64,000 bases of DNA from Mycolicibacterium aubagnense (GTDB lineage: Bacteria > Actinomycetota > Actinomycetes > Mycobacteriales > Mycobacteriaceae). Below, piece by piece: positions 45,923 through 54,442 of this stretch. Where the stretch lies: contig NZ_AP022577.1 of assembly GCF_010730955.1 (NCBI RefSeq), positions 5,084,001 to 5,148,000 on the forward strand, given 5' to 3'. The notes beneath the pieces were generated by a model that made no database searches, was not told the DNA's origin, and was given only the letters and a program-made list of their open reading frames with translations. The number at the start of each line of letters is the position of its first letter. The stretch's first letter is position 1. The position numbers and the translations under genes were made by a program.

Positions 45923-48900
45923 GTGGGCGTCGTGGCAGTGAATTCGCAGGCCATCCGCGAGGAAGTTGCCGAACTGCTCGGTGCCCGTGCTGACTCCCTG
46001 GACCCGGGTGCCGACCTGATCGGCCAGGGGCTGGACTCGATCCGCATGATGTCGTTGGCCGGGCGCTGGCGTAAGCAGGGCATCGACATCGACTTCGCCG
46101 CCCTGGCCGCCGAGCCGACCATTACGGCCTGGTCGGCACTGCTGTCTGCGGCGGGGGGTCTGCAGCGCACGGATTCGGCAGTAGCGCAAGCTGATTCAGC
46201 GAGTGCGGCCGAACCCGACCAGCCGTTCGGCCTGGCTCCGATGCAGCACGCCATGTGGATCGGCCGGGAAGACGACCAGCAACTGGGTGGCGTCGCCGGA
46301 CACCTCTATGTCGAGTTTGACGGCCGCGGGGTCGACGCGCACCGATTGACCGCTGCCGCAACGGCATTGGCGGCACGGCATCCCATGCTGCGGGTCGAGT
46401 TCCGGCCCGACGGCACCCAGCGCATCGCTGCGCTTGACGGCGACTTCCCGGTGACCGTCACCGACCTGCGGGACCTGCCTGCCGACGAGATCGCAGCGCA
46501 GTTGGCGCAGACCCAACGCCGTAAGGCGCACCAGCAATTGACCGGCCAGGTTTTTGAACTGACGCTGACTCTGCTTCCGGACGGAGCCACCCGTCTGCAC
46601 GTCGACCTGGATATGCAGGCGGCCGACGCCATGAGCTACCGGACCCTGATGGCCGATCTTGCGGCGTTGTACCGCGGTGTCGAACTGGCTTCACTGTCCT
46701 ACACGTACCGCGAATACCGCTTGGCCGTGGCACAGTCGGCGGCGCAGCCCCATCCCAAGGCCGAAGCGGATCGGCAGTGGTGGCGCGACCGGCTCCCGGA
46801 GCTGCCTGATCCGCCGCGCCTGCCGTTGGTACCGACCGCCGAGCAGAACGACCCGCGGCACACGACCCGGCGCTGGCATTGGCTGGCCCCCGAGGTTCGG
46901 GACGCGCTGTACGCGGCCGCACGCCGGCGCGGTATCACCCCTGCGATGGCCCTGGCCGCGTCGTTCTCCGACGCCCTGGCCTGCTGGTCGGCCGGGCAAC
47001 GCTTCCTGTTGAACGTGCCGCTGTTCGGGCGCGATCAACGTCATGCTGATGTCGACCGTCTGGTGGGTGACTTCACGTCGTCGCTGCTGCTCGACGTCGA
47101 CCTGACCGACGCGGCGACCGCAACGAGGCGATGCAGTGTCCTGCAGGACGCATTCCGCAGCGCCGCAGCACATTCCGAGTACTCCGGGCTCGAAGTCCTC
47201 CGGGACCTCAGCCGGCACCGGGGGACGCAGGTATTGGCGCCGGTGGTGTTCACCAGTGCCCTCGGCCTCGGCGAACTGTTCGGCGCGGCAGTGATCGAGA
47301 CCTTCGGCACCCCGGGATGGATCAACTCCCAAGGGCCACAGGTCATGCTGGACGCCCAGGTGACCGAGTTCAACGGCGGCGTCCTGGTCAACTGGGACGT
47401 GCGGGAAGAGGCGTTCCCCGAGGGCGTCATCGACGCCATGTTCGCGCGGCACATCGCCGAGTTGGAGCTGCTGGCCACCGACGACACCGCGTGGGAGGCG
47501 CCCACCCCGGAGCCGATGTCGGCGGCGCAGCGCGCGGTCCGCGACGCGGTCAACAGCCGCACCGCGGCGCCCAGCGGCGCGGCACTGCACACCGGATTCT
47601 TCGCCTCGGCTGCCGCCCGGCCGGCCGCGACGGCGATGATCAGCGAGGCCCGTCGGTGGACGTATGCCGAACTGGCCGAAGAAGTTTCGGCTGTCGCATC
47701 GGCACTGCAGATCGCCGGCATCACCCCGGGGGACACCGTCGCGGTGCTCGGACCCAAGGGCGCAGAGCAGATCATCGCCCTGCTCGCCATCCTCGCTGCG
47801 GGCGGCGTCTACCTGCCGATCGGGGTCGACCAGCCGGCCGACCGTACCGAGAAGATTCTGGCCACCGGCGGCGTCCGGATGGCCTTGTACTGCAGCGGGG
47901 GCGAGCGCAGCGACGGGAAGACGGATGATCTGGCGCCGTCGTGGAAGCCGTCGCTCACCGTGACCGAGGCGCTGCGCATCGGGCGTCGCGCGCCCGGGCC
48001 GTTCGTCCCGGCCGCCACCGATCCGCACGACCTCGCGTATGTCCTGTTCACCTCCGGCTCCACCGGTGAGCCCAAGGGTGTCGAGGTCACCCACGATGCG
48101 GCGATGAACACTGCCGAATTCCTCTACGGGCACTTCGACATCGGGCCCGCCGACCGTTGCCTGGCGCTCGCCACCCTGGAATGTGACCTGTCGGTGCTCG
48201 ACATGTTCGCCACCCTGGCCACGGGCGGCAGCATCGTCGTGGTCGACGAGCCATACCGCCGCGATCCCGACCGCTGGGCCGCCCTCATCGCCGAGCATGG
48301 CGTGACGGTGCTCAACTTCCTGCCGGGCTGGCTGGAGATGCTGGTTTCCGTCAACGAAGACGCCGGTACCGGCCGTCTGAAATCGGTGCGGGTGGTGCTC
48401 ACCGGAGGTGACTGGGTCCGGACCGCCATGGTCCGGCACCTGCAGGCGCAGGCCCCCGGGGTTCGCGTCGCCGGACTTGGTGGCGCCACCGAAACCGCCA
48501 TCCACGCCACCATTTTTGAGGCCGGTGAGCTGCCGGACGCCTGGTCGGCGGTGCCCTACGGCGTGCCGTTCACCAACAACGCCTGCCGAGTGGTCAACGA
48601 GGCCGGTCAGGACTGCCCCGACTGGGTGGCCGGCGAACTGTGGTTCACCGGCCGGGGCATCGCCTCGGGTTACCGAGGCCGGCCGGACCTGACCGCCGAC
48701 CGCTTCGTGCGCTATGCGGGCCGAACCTGGTACCGCTCAGGAGATTTGGCGCGCTATCGGCCGAACGGGATCCTCGAGTTCGTCGGACGTGCCGATCACC
48801 GCGTGAAGATCAGCGGCTATCGCATCGAACTCGGTGACGTCGAAGCCGCGCTGCAGCGAGTGCCCGGTGTCCGGGCCGCGGTGGCCGGTGTGGTCTCTGG

Positions 48901-49471
48901 GCACCATCGCGGCCACGACGTGCTGGCAGCGTTGGTCTCGGTTGACGATCCGGACCTCACCGTGGCGCGGATCGGCGCGGCGGTGGCCGAACTCGTACCG
49001 CCGCACATGATTCCGCGGCAGATGCAGGTGGTTACGGCGATTCCGTTCACCGTGGGCGGCAAGACCGATCGTCGGGCCGCGGCCGGTCAACTCGCGGCAC
49101 TGGTCGAGGCCTCTGAAGGCGCCGGACGGGCGCTCCCGGAAACGACGCTCGAGCGGGCGCTGGCGGCGATGGTCTCGGAGAGCCTGGCGGTTGCCGGTGA
49201 CATCGGTGTCCATGACGACTTCTTCGAGCTCGGTGGTGACTCGGTGCTGGCGACCGCCACCGTGGCGCGCATCCGGAAGTGGCTGGACACCCCGAGCGTC
49301 GGCGTACCGGACATCTTCGCCGCCCGCACCGTGCGGGCGCTGGCCGAGCGACTCATCGGCCGCGAAGCCGGCGGCGGGCGACTGGAATTGGTCGCCGAGC
49401 TCTACCTGGAGATCGCAGAGATGGACCACGACGACGTGCTCACCGCGCTGGACCCGGCGGCCGTTTCATGA
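45923..49471 (+). CDS. mbtB: mycobactin NRPS MbtB (ArCP-Cy-A-PCP, without thioesterase)
   Basis: The 1182-residue protein begins with an aryl carrier domain (Ser39 in GQGLDSIRMM, loaded with salicylate by MbtA). A cyclisation domain follows with DMQAADAMS (DxxxxDxxS), then an adenylation domain with LAYVLFTSGSTGEPKG expected to activate Ser/Thr, and a PCP (Ser1107 in LGGDSVLA). It forms the phenyloxazoline. M. tuberculosis MbtB (1414 residues) ends with a thioesterase; here that part is the separate mbtT gene, overlapping by ATGA. The start is GTG with AGGAGG upstream. Confidence 0.95.
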   Translation: MGVVAVNSQAIREEVAELLGARADSLDPGADLIGQGLDSIRMMSLAGRWRKQGIDIDFAALAAEPTITAWSALLSAAGGLQRTDSAVAQADSASAAEPDQPFGLAPMQHAMWIGREDDQQLGGVAGHLYVEFDGRGVDAHRLTAAATALAARHPMLRVEFRPDGTQRIAALDGDFPVTVTDLRDLPADEIAAQLAQTQRRKAHQQLTGQVFELTLTLLPDGATRLHVDLDMQAADAMSYRTLMADLAALYRGVELASLSYTYREYRLAVAQSAAQPHPKAEADRQWWRDRLPELPDPPRLPLVPTAEQNDPRHTTRRWHWLAPEVRDALYAAARRRGITPAMALAASFSDALACWSAGQRFLLNVPLFGRDQRHADVDRLVGDFTSSLLLDVDLTDAATATRRCSVLQDAFRSAAAHSEYSGLEVLRDLSRHRGTQVLAPVVFTSALGLGELFGAAVIETFGTPGWINSQGPQVMLDAQVTEFNGGVLVNWDVREEAFPEGVIDAMFARHIAELELLATDDTAWEAPTPEPMSAAQRAVRDAVNSRTAAPSGAALHTGFFASAAARPAATAMISEARRWTYAELAEEVSAVASALQIAGITPGDTVAVLGPKGAEQIIALLAILAAGGVYLPIGVDQPADRTEKILATGGVRMALYCSGGERSDGKTDDLAPSWKPSLTVTEALRIGRRAPGPFVPAATDPHDLAYVLFTSGSTGEPKGVEVTHDAAMNTAEFLYGHFDIGPADRCLALATLECDLSVLDMFATLATGGSIVVVDEPYRRDPDRWAALIAEHGVTVLNFLPGWLEMLVSVNEDAGTGRLKSVRVVLTGGDWVRTAMVRHLQAQAPGVRVAGLGGATETAIHATIFEAGELPDAWSAVPYGVPFTNNACRVVNEAGQDCPDWVAGELWFTGRGIASGYRGRPDLTADRFVRYAGRTWYRSGDLARYRPNGILEFVGRADHRVKISGYRIELGDVEAALQRVPGVRAAVAGVVSGHHRGHDVLAALVSVDDPDLTVARIGAAVAELVPPHMIPRQMQVVTAIPFTVGGKTDRRAAAGQLAALVEASEGAGRALPETTLERALAAMVSESLAVAGDIGVHDDFFELGGDSVLATATVARIRKWLDTPSVGVPDIFAARTVRALAERLIGREAGGGRLELVAELYLEIAEMDHDDVLTALDPAAVS
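47899..47918 (+). repeat. dispersed 20-base repeat, copy 4 (diverged)
   Basis: GGGCGAGCGCAGCGACGGGA lies inside the mbtB adenylation domain (encoding GERSDG). It differs from the desulfurase copies at two positions. It may be chance similarity or an old insertion in a loop. Confidence 0.5.
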
Positions 49472-50202
49472 CCGAGGTGAAAGCAGCCTTCGCGAGCTGG
49501 ATCAAGCACTACCCGAGCTCCGCCGACGACGGGGCGGTCGTGGTCTTCCCGCACGCGGGCGGTGCCGCCGTGGCCTACCGGGAACTCGCAACCACCCTGT
49601 CGGACAAGGGGATCGACACGTACGTCGTGCAGTACCCGCGGCGGGCCGATCGGCTGGCGCATCCGGCGCACCCGACGGTCGAACAGCTGGCCGCCGACCT
49701 CTTCTCCGCGGGTCACTGGGCGGGCGCGGGCCCGCTCCGGCTCGTCGGGCACTGCATGGGTGCGGTGGTCGCGTTCGAGTTCGCCCGGGTCGCCGAACGC
49801 AGCGGCGCTCCGGTGCACAGCCTGTGGGCATCCGCCGGGCAGGCGCCGTGCGATGTGGTCGACGCGCCGCCGCTGCCGACGGGTCCTCGCGAAATGCTCG
49901 CCGAGATGGTCGATCTCGGCGGTACCGATCCCCGGCTGCTGGCTGACGAGGACTTCGTCGAGCTGCTGCTGATGGCAGTGGGCGCCGACTACGCAGCCCT
50001 CAACCGGTACGTGGGTGGTGGCCGCATCACCGCCGACATCCACGTCCTCGGTGGACGCGACGATCACCGCATCGACCAGGACATGCTGCGCCGCTGGGAG
50101 AACCACACGTCGGGCGTCTTCACCCTGACCGAGTTCGACGGCGGCCACTTCTACCTCACCGACCACCTGGACGCGCTCGCGGACGTGATCAGTGCGCGCT
50201 GA
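49468..50202 (+). CDS. mbtT: stand-alone mycobactin thioesterase with Cys nucleophile
   Basis: The 244-residue alpha/beta-hydrolase begins VVVFPHAGGAAVAYRELA, the type II NRPS thioesterase signature. The nucleophile elbow is LVGHCMGAV, i.e. Cys96 in place of the usual Ser, and FDGGHFYLT supplies the His. Type II thioesterases remove misprimed units. The ATG overlaps the mbtB stop and the stop overlaps mbtC by 11 bases. It corresponds to the C-terminal domain of M. tuberculosis MbtB. Confidence 0.9.
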   Translation: MTEVKAAFASWIKHYPSSADDGAVVVFPHAGGAAVAYRELATTLSDKGIDTYVVQYPRRADRLAHPAHPTVEQLAADLFSAGHWAGAGPLRLVGHCMGAVVAFEFARVAERSGAPVHSLWASAGQAPCDVVDAPPLPTGPREMLAEMVDLGGTDPRLLADEDFVELLLMAVGADYAALNRYVGGGRITADIHVLGGRDDHRIDQDMLRRWENHTSGVFTLTEFDGGHFYLTDHLDALADVISAR

Positions 50203-51520
50203 CTCGACGGGCGCCGACGATCCGGTGGTCATCGTGGGGATGGCGGTTGAAGCCCCCGGAGACGTGAACGACGCCGAAAGCTATTGGCAACTGCTGTCTT
50301 CCGGGCGGGAGGCGCTGGGCGCATTCCCGGCAGACCGCGGCTGGCCGGTGCGTGACCTGCTCGCCGGCTCGCGCCGCGACGGGTTCAAACGCATCCACAA
50401 CCGCGGCGGATTCCTCTCCGGCGCAGCGTTGTTCGATCCTTCGTTCTTCGGTATCTCGCCGCGCGAGGCCGTGGCGATGGACCCGCAGCAGCGGGTCGCG
50501 CTGCGGGTGACGTGGCGGGCTTTGGAGGATGCCGGAATCAATCCGGACGATCTGGCCGGCCACGACGTGGGGTGTTACATCGGCGCCTCCGGCACCGGGT
50601 ACGGTCCCGACCTTGCCGAATATTCTGATCTGAGTGGGCATCTGATCACCGGGACGTCACTGGGCGTGATCTCCGGACGGATCGGCTACCTGCTGGGCCT
50701 CGATGGGCCTGCGCTCACCATCGACACGTCGTGTTCGTCGGCGTTGACGGCATTCCACACCGCCGTGCAGGCCTTGCGGGCGGGGGACTGCGGCATGGCA
50801 CTGGCCGGCGGGGTGTGTGTGATGGGGTCGCCGGGCTACTTCGTCGAATTCGCGAAGCAGCACGCACTCTCGGACGACGGGTACTGCCGCCCCTACAGCG
50901 CGCAGGCCAGCGGCACCGTGTGGGCCGAAGGTGCCGGGATGTTCGTCCTCGAACGAAAGTCGGTGGCGCAGCGCAACGGCCACCGCATGCTCGCGGAGGT
51001 ACGGGCCAGCTGCCTCAACCAGGACGGGCGAAGTACCGGCCTGACCGCGCCCAGCGGGTCCGCCCAGGCCCGGCTGTTCGGCCGCGCGCTCGACCTGTCC
51101 GGCGCCCGGCCGGAACAGATCGGAATGATCGAAGGGCACGGCACCGGAACCAGACTCGGCGACCGGACCGAGCTGAACTCGCTGGCCCAGACCTACGGGG
51201 CCACCGCACCCGGGCAAGGCGCGGTCCTCGGTTCGGTGAAATCCAACGTGGGACACAGCCAGGCCGCCGCCGGCGCGCTCGGCCTGGCCAAGGTCCTGGT
51301 CGCGGCCGAGCACGCCACCATTCCGGCCAGCCTGCACACCGCGCAGGCGAGCGCTGAAATCGACTGGAGTGCGCAGGGACTGACGCTCGCCACCGACCAC
51401 ACGCCGTGGCCGGCGTTGCACGGCGAGCGGCTCGCCGCGGTCTCGGCCTTCGGGATGAGCGGCACCAACGCGCACGTCATCGTCGCGATGCCCGACGACA
51501 ACGGCGGGCGGGCCGCATGA
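50192..51520 (+). CDS. mbtC: mycobactin polyketide synthase MbtC (ketosynthase)
   Basis: The 442-residue protein is a single beta-ketoacyl synthase domain with Cys181 in DTSCSSALTAFH, His in EGHGTGTRLGD and His in NVGHSQAAAG. It condenses the malonyl unit that becomes the beta-hydroxybutyrate part of mycobactin, working with MbtD. The GTG start overlaps mbtT; the stop overlaps mbtD. Confidence 0.95.
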   Translation: MRADSTGADDPVVIVGMAVEAPGDVNDAESYWQLLSSGREALGAFPADRGWPVRDLLAGSRRDGFKRIHNRGGFLSGAALFDPSFFGISPREAVAMDPQQRVALRVTWRALEDAGINPDDLAGHDVGCYIGASGTGYGPDLAEYSDLSGHLITGTSLGVISGRIGYLLGLDGPALTIDTSCSSALTAFHTAVQALRAGDCGMALAGGVCVMGSPGYFVEFAKQHALSDDGYCRPYSAQASGTVWAEGAGMFVLERKSVAQRNGHRMLAEVRASCLNQDGRSTGLTAPSGSAQARLFGRALDLSGARPEQIGMIEGHGTGTRLGDRTELNSLAQTYGATAPGQGAVLGSVKSNVGHSQAAAGALGLAKVLVAAEHATIPASLHTAQASAEIDWSAQGLTLATDHTPWPALHGERLAAVSAFGMSGTNAHVIVAMPDDNGGRAA

Positions 51521-54441
51521 TGAGCCTGTCGCATTTTCCCGACGGCCGCGTGCCCGTCCTGCTCAGCGCCCACACCGAGGAACTGCTGGCGGCCGAGGCG
51601 AGCGGTGTCGCCGACTACCTCGATCAGATCGGCGCTGTGAGTATCGGCGCGGTGGCGGCGATGCTGCTCCGGCTGCGTCGTCGTCGCCGGTCCCGGGCTG
51701 TGGTCCGGGCCCATGATGCCGCCGAATTGGCCGCTGCACTGCGGGCGCTGGCCGCGGGAGAGGAGCACCCGCTGGTGGCGGTCTCGTCGCGGACCGCAGC
51801 ACCCCGGACGGCCTTCGTGTTCCCGGGCAACGGCGGCCAGTGGCCGTCGATGGGTACCGACGCATATCGGCAGCTTCCGGTGTACCGGGCGGCGGCCGAC
51901 CGCTGCGCCGAGGCGTTCGCAGCCGCGGGGATCGACTCTCCGCTGACGTTCCTGGTCGATCCCGTCGACCGCGAGTGGACCCAAATCCACAGCCAGAGCG
52001 CACAGTTCACACATGCAGTCGGGCTGGCCTCGGTCTGGCAGGCACTGGGCATCGAGCCCGATGTCACCCTGGGCCACAGTCTCGGTGAACTCGCCGCGGC
52101 ATACGTCGCCGGTGCCATGACGCTGGGTGATGCGGTCGCCGTGGTCATCGCCCGGGCCCGGGCATTGGACAGCCTGGACGGGGACTTCGGCGCCGCGAGC
52201 CTGGGCATGAGTGTCGACGAAGCGCAGCAAGCGGTTTCGGACGCCGCCGGCTGGATGGAGTTGTCCGTGGTCAACTCGTCGGCCTCGGTCGTGGTGTCCG
52301 GGGACCGGACCGCCGTCGCAGACCTGGTGTCCGACCTGCGATCCCGCGGCCGGTTCGCGCGCGTCATCGCCATGAGCTTTCCCGCCCACACCAGTGCGCT
52401 GGACCCGCTGCGGACCCAACTGCTGGCCAGCCTGTCGACCCGGGTGCCGGAGGCCGAGTTCCGTTCGGGGACGGTGCCGTTCATCGGGTCGGTGACCGGG
52501 CAGGCCGTCGACGCGGGGACGGAGTTCGGTGACTACTGGTACCGCAATCTGCGGAACACCGTGCGGTTCGACCGGGCCGCCGCGGCGACGCGGGACAGCG
52601 GCGCCGAGGCATTCATCGAGATGTCGGCACATCCCGCGTTGCTGCACGCGCTCGCCGACACCGATGCACCGTTGATCGTCGGCTCGGGACGCCGCGACGA
52701 GGCGCTGGCCGACGTGCTCTCCGACAACATCGCCACGGTGGCGGTGGCCGACCCGGACTACGACTGGGGCGGGCACATCGAGCCGAATCAACCTGTGTTG
52801 CGGGGGTTTCCGCATGCGCCCATGGCGGCGATGCACCTCTGGGCCGCCCCGGTACCACTGCCGCCGGTGACTGCCCTGACCGTCGGTGCCGAACACTGGC
52901 AGCCGCAGCCGCAAGAGACCGTGCCCCTGACGATCCGGCGCGCCGCGGTGCTGGAGCTCGTGGGACCACGCGGTGAGCTCGGCGACCGCCTCCGCGACGG
53001 GGTGCGAGCCAACCTCGGCACGCTCTTGGTGGAGCCGGACGAGGCTGATCTGCTGATCGTGGTTGCACCGATGCTCGATCACCCCGATACCGAGGCGGCG
53101 ATCACGGACCTGGCCGAGCTGATCCGCGGTGGGCTGTGCGACTACCCGAATGCCATGGGGCCGCAGTGCAACGACGTATGGCTGGTGACCGTCGGGGGCG
53201 AGCACGTGCGCGACGACGAGCCGGTGGCGCTGCCGGCCCAGGCGGCGCTGGCCGCCATGCACCGCAGCATCGGTTTCGACCATCCGGAGCAGTCGTTCCG
53301 GCACGTGGACCTGGCTTCGTGGGAGCTCGACACTCCGACGGCGACGACCGTCATCGAAACGATGTTAGGTACTGGAACCGAAGTCGCGCTGCGTGATTCG
53401 CGGCAGTATCGGCGCCATCTCGAAGCCCTGCCGGATGGCGCCGTACCGGCGGCCGGGCTGCTCGAGAACGTGGTGGTCACCGGCGGCAACGGCGCGGTCG
53501 GCCGCCATTTCGCACGGACCCTCGCCGCCGCCGGCGCGCGCCGCATCGTGCTGGTGAGCCGCAGCGGTACCGATGCGAAGCAACTGGCCGAGTTCGCGCA
53601 TGGCACCGAAGTGGTGTCGGTGCAATGCGACATCACGTCGTCCGAACAGATTTCGGCCGCGGCGGCCGCCCACGCCGGTGACGGTGCGACGCTCGTTGTC
53701 CATGCCGCCGGCGCGGCGACGTTCGGCTCGACGGTCGGCGCTGACGAATTCATCGACACCGCGGCCGCGAAGGTGGTCGGGCTGGCCCGGCTGGCCGAGG
53801 GCTGGCCGTTGCGTCCCGAGGCCCGAATTCTGGTGTGCTCATCGGTGTCCGGACTGTGGGGCGGGCGCGGCCATGTCGCGTATGCGGCCATGAACCGCAT
53901 GCAGGACGTGATGGCCGGGCAGTTCCGGGCCGAGGGCCTCGACTGTGTGGCCGTGCGGTGGGGGCTGTGGCCGGGCGCCGGCATCGTCGACGCCGAGGAG
54001 GTGGCGCGGATCGAGCGCGCCGGGCTGCGCGAAATGGACCCCGAGCTCGCCATCGAAGCGGCCCTGGGAACCAGCGCGCCCGCCCCGCTGATCTTCAGCG
54101 CCGATGCCGAGCGATTGGCGACGCTGCTCGGTGAGGCTCCCGTTGCCACGGATGCGGCTGTACCGCAGCAGGTTCCAGTCGCCGTCAGTGACGGTGCCGA
54201 CGTCGAAGACGTCGTCCGTCACGAGCTCTCGGCGGTGCTCAAACTGGGCGACCCGACCGGCATAGACCTGACCGCGGCCCTGTTCGACCTGGGCCTTGAT
54301 TCGCTGCTGGCACTGGACCTGCGCAAGCGACTGCGCCGGGGCACCGGCCGGTCCGTGCCGCTGGCCGGACTGCTCAGCGGCATCACCGGTATCGAACTGG
54401 TGGATTTGCTAACCGATAAATCAGAAAAGGTGGAGAGCTAG
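51517..54441 (+). CDS. mbtD: mycobactin polyketide synthase MbtD (AT-KR-ACP)
   Basis: The 974-residue protein has an acyltransferase domain (Ser188 in TLGHSLGELAAAYVAG), a ketoreductase with NVVVTGGNGAVGRHFARTL near residue 650 and the YAAMNRMQDVMAGQ active-site region, and a C-terminal acyl carrier (Ser929 in FDLGLDSLLA). Together with MbtC it forms a split type I PKS module. ATGA overlap with mbtC fixes the start. Confidence 0.94.
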   Translation: MMSLSHFPDGRVPVLLSAHTEELLAAEASGVADYLDQIGAVSIGAVAAMLLRLRRRRRSRAVVRAHDAAELAAALRALAAGEEHPLVAVSSRTAAPRTAFVFPGNGGQWPSMGTDAYRQLPVYRAAADRCAEAFAAAGIDSPLTFLVDPVDREWTQIHSQSAQFTHAVGLASVWQALGIEPDVTLGHSLGELAAAYVAGAMTLGDAVAVVIARARALDSLDGDFGAASLGMSVDEAQQAVSDAAGWMELSVVNSSASVVVSGDRTAVADLVSDLRSRGRFARVIAMSFPAHTSALDPLRTQLLASLSTRVPEAEFRSGTVPFIGSVTGQAVDAGTEFGDYWYRNLRNTVRFDRAAAATRDSGAEAFIEMSAHPALLHALADTDAPLIVGSGRRDEALADVLSDNIATVAVADPDYDWGGHIEPNQPVLRGFPHAPMAAMHLWAAPVPLPPVTALTVGAEHWQPQPQETVPLTIRRAAVLELVGPRGELGDRLRDGVRANLGTLLVEPDEADLLIVVAPMLDHPDTEAAITDLAELIRGGLCDYPNAMGPQCNDVWLVTVGGEHVRDDEPVALPAQAALAAMHRSIGFDHPEQSFRHVDLASWELDTPTATTVIETMLGTGTEVALRDSRQYRRHLEALPDGAVPAAGLLENVVVTGGNGAVGRHFARTLAAAGARRIVLVSRSGTDAKQLAEFAHGTEVVSVQCDITSSEQISAAAAAHAGDGATLVVHAAGAATFGSTVGADEFIDTAAAKVVGLARLAEGWPLRPEARILVCSSVSGLWGGRGHVAYAAMNRMQDVMAGQFRAEGLDCVAVRWGLWPGAGIVDAEEVARIERAGLREMDPELAIEAALGTSAPAPLIFSADAERLATLLGEAPVATDAAVPQQVPVAVSDGADVEDVVRHELSAVLKLGDPTGIDLTAALFDLGLDSLLALDLRKRLRRGTGRSVPLAGLLSGITGIELVDLLTDKSEKVES

Positions 54442-54442
54442 C

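Noticed and set aside
45923..49471. Truncated mbtB because the thioesterase domain is missing
   Set aside because: The thioesterase is present as the next overlapping gene, so this is a split arrangement and not damage.
51193..53304. 703-codon open frame on the minus strand opposite mbtC/mbtD
   Set aside because: Same reason: the plus strand carries intact KS and AT motifs.
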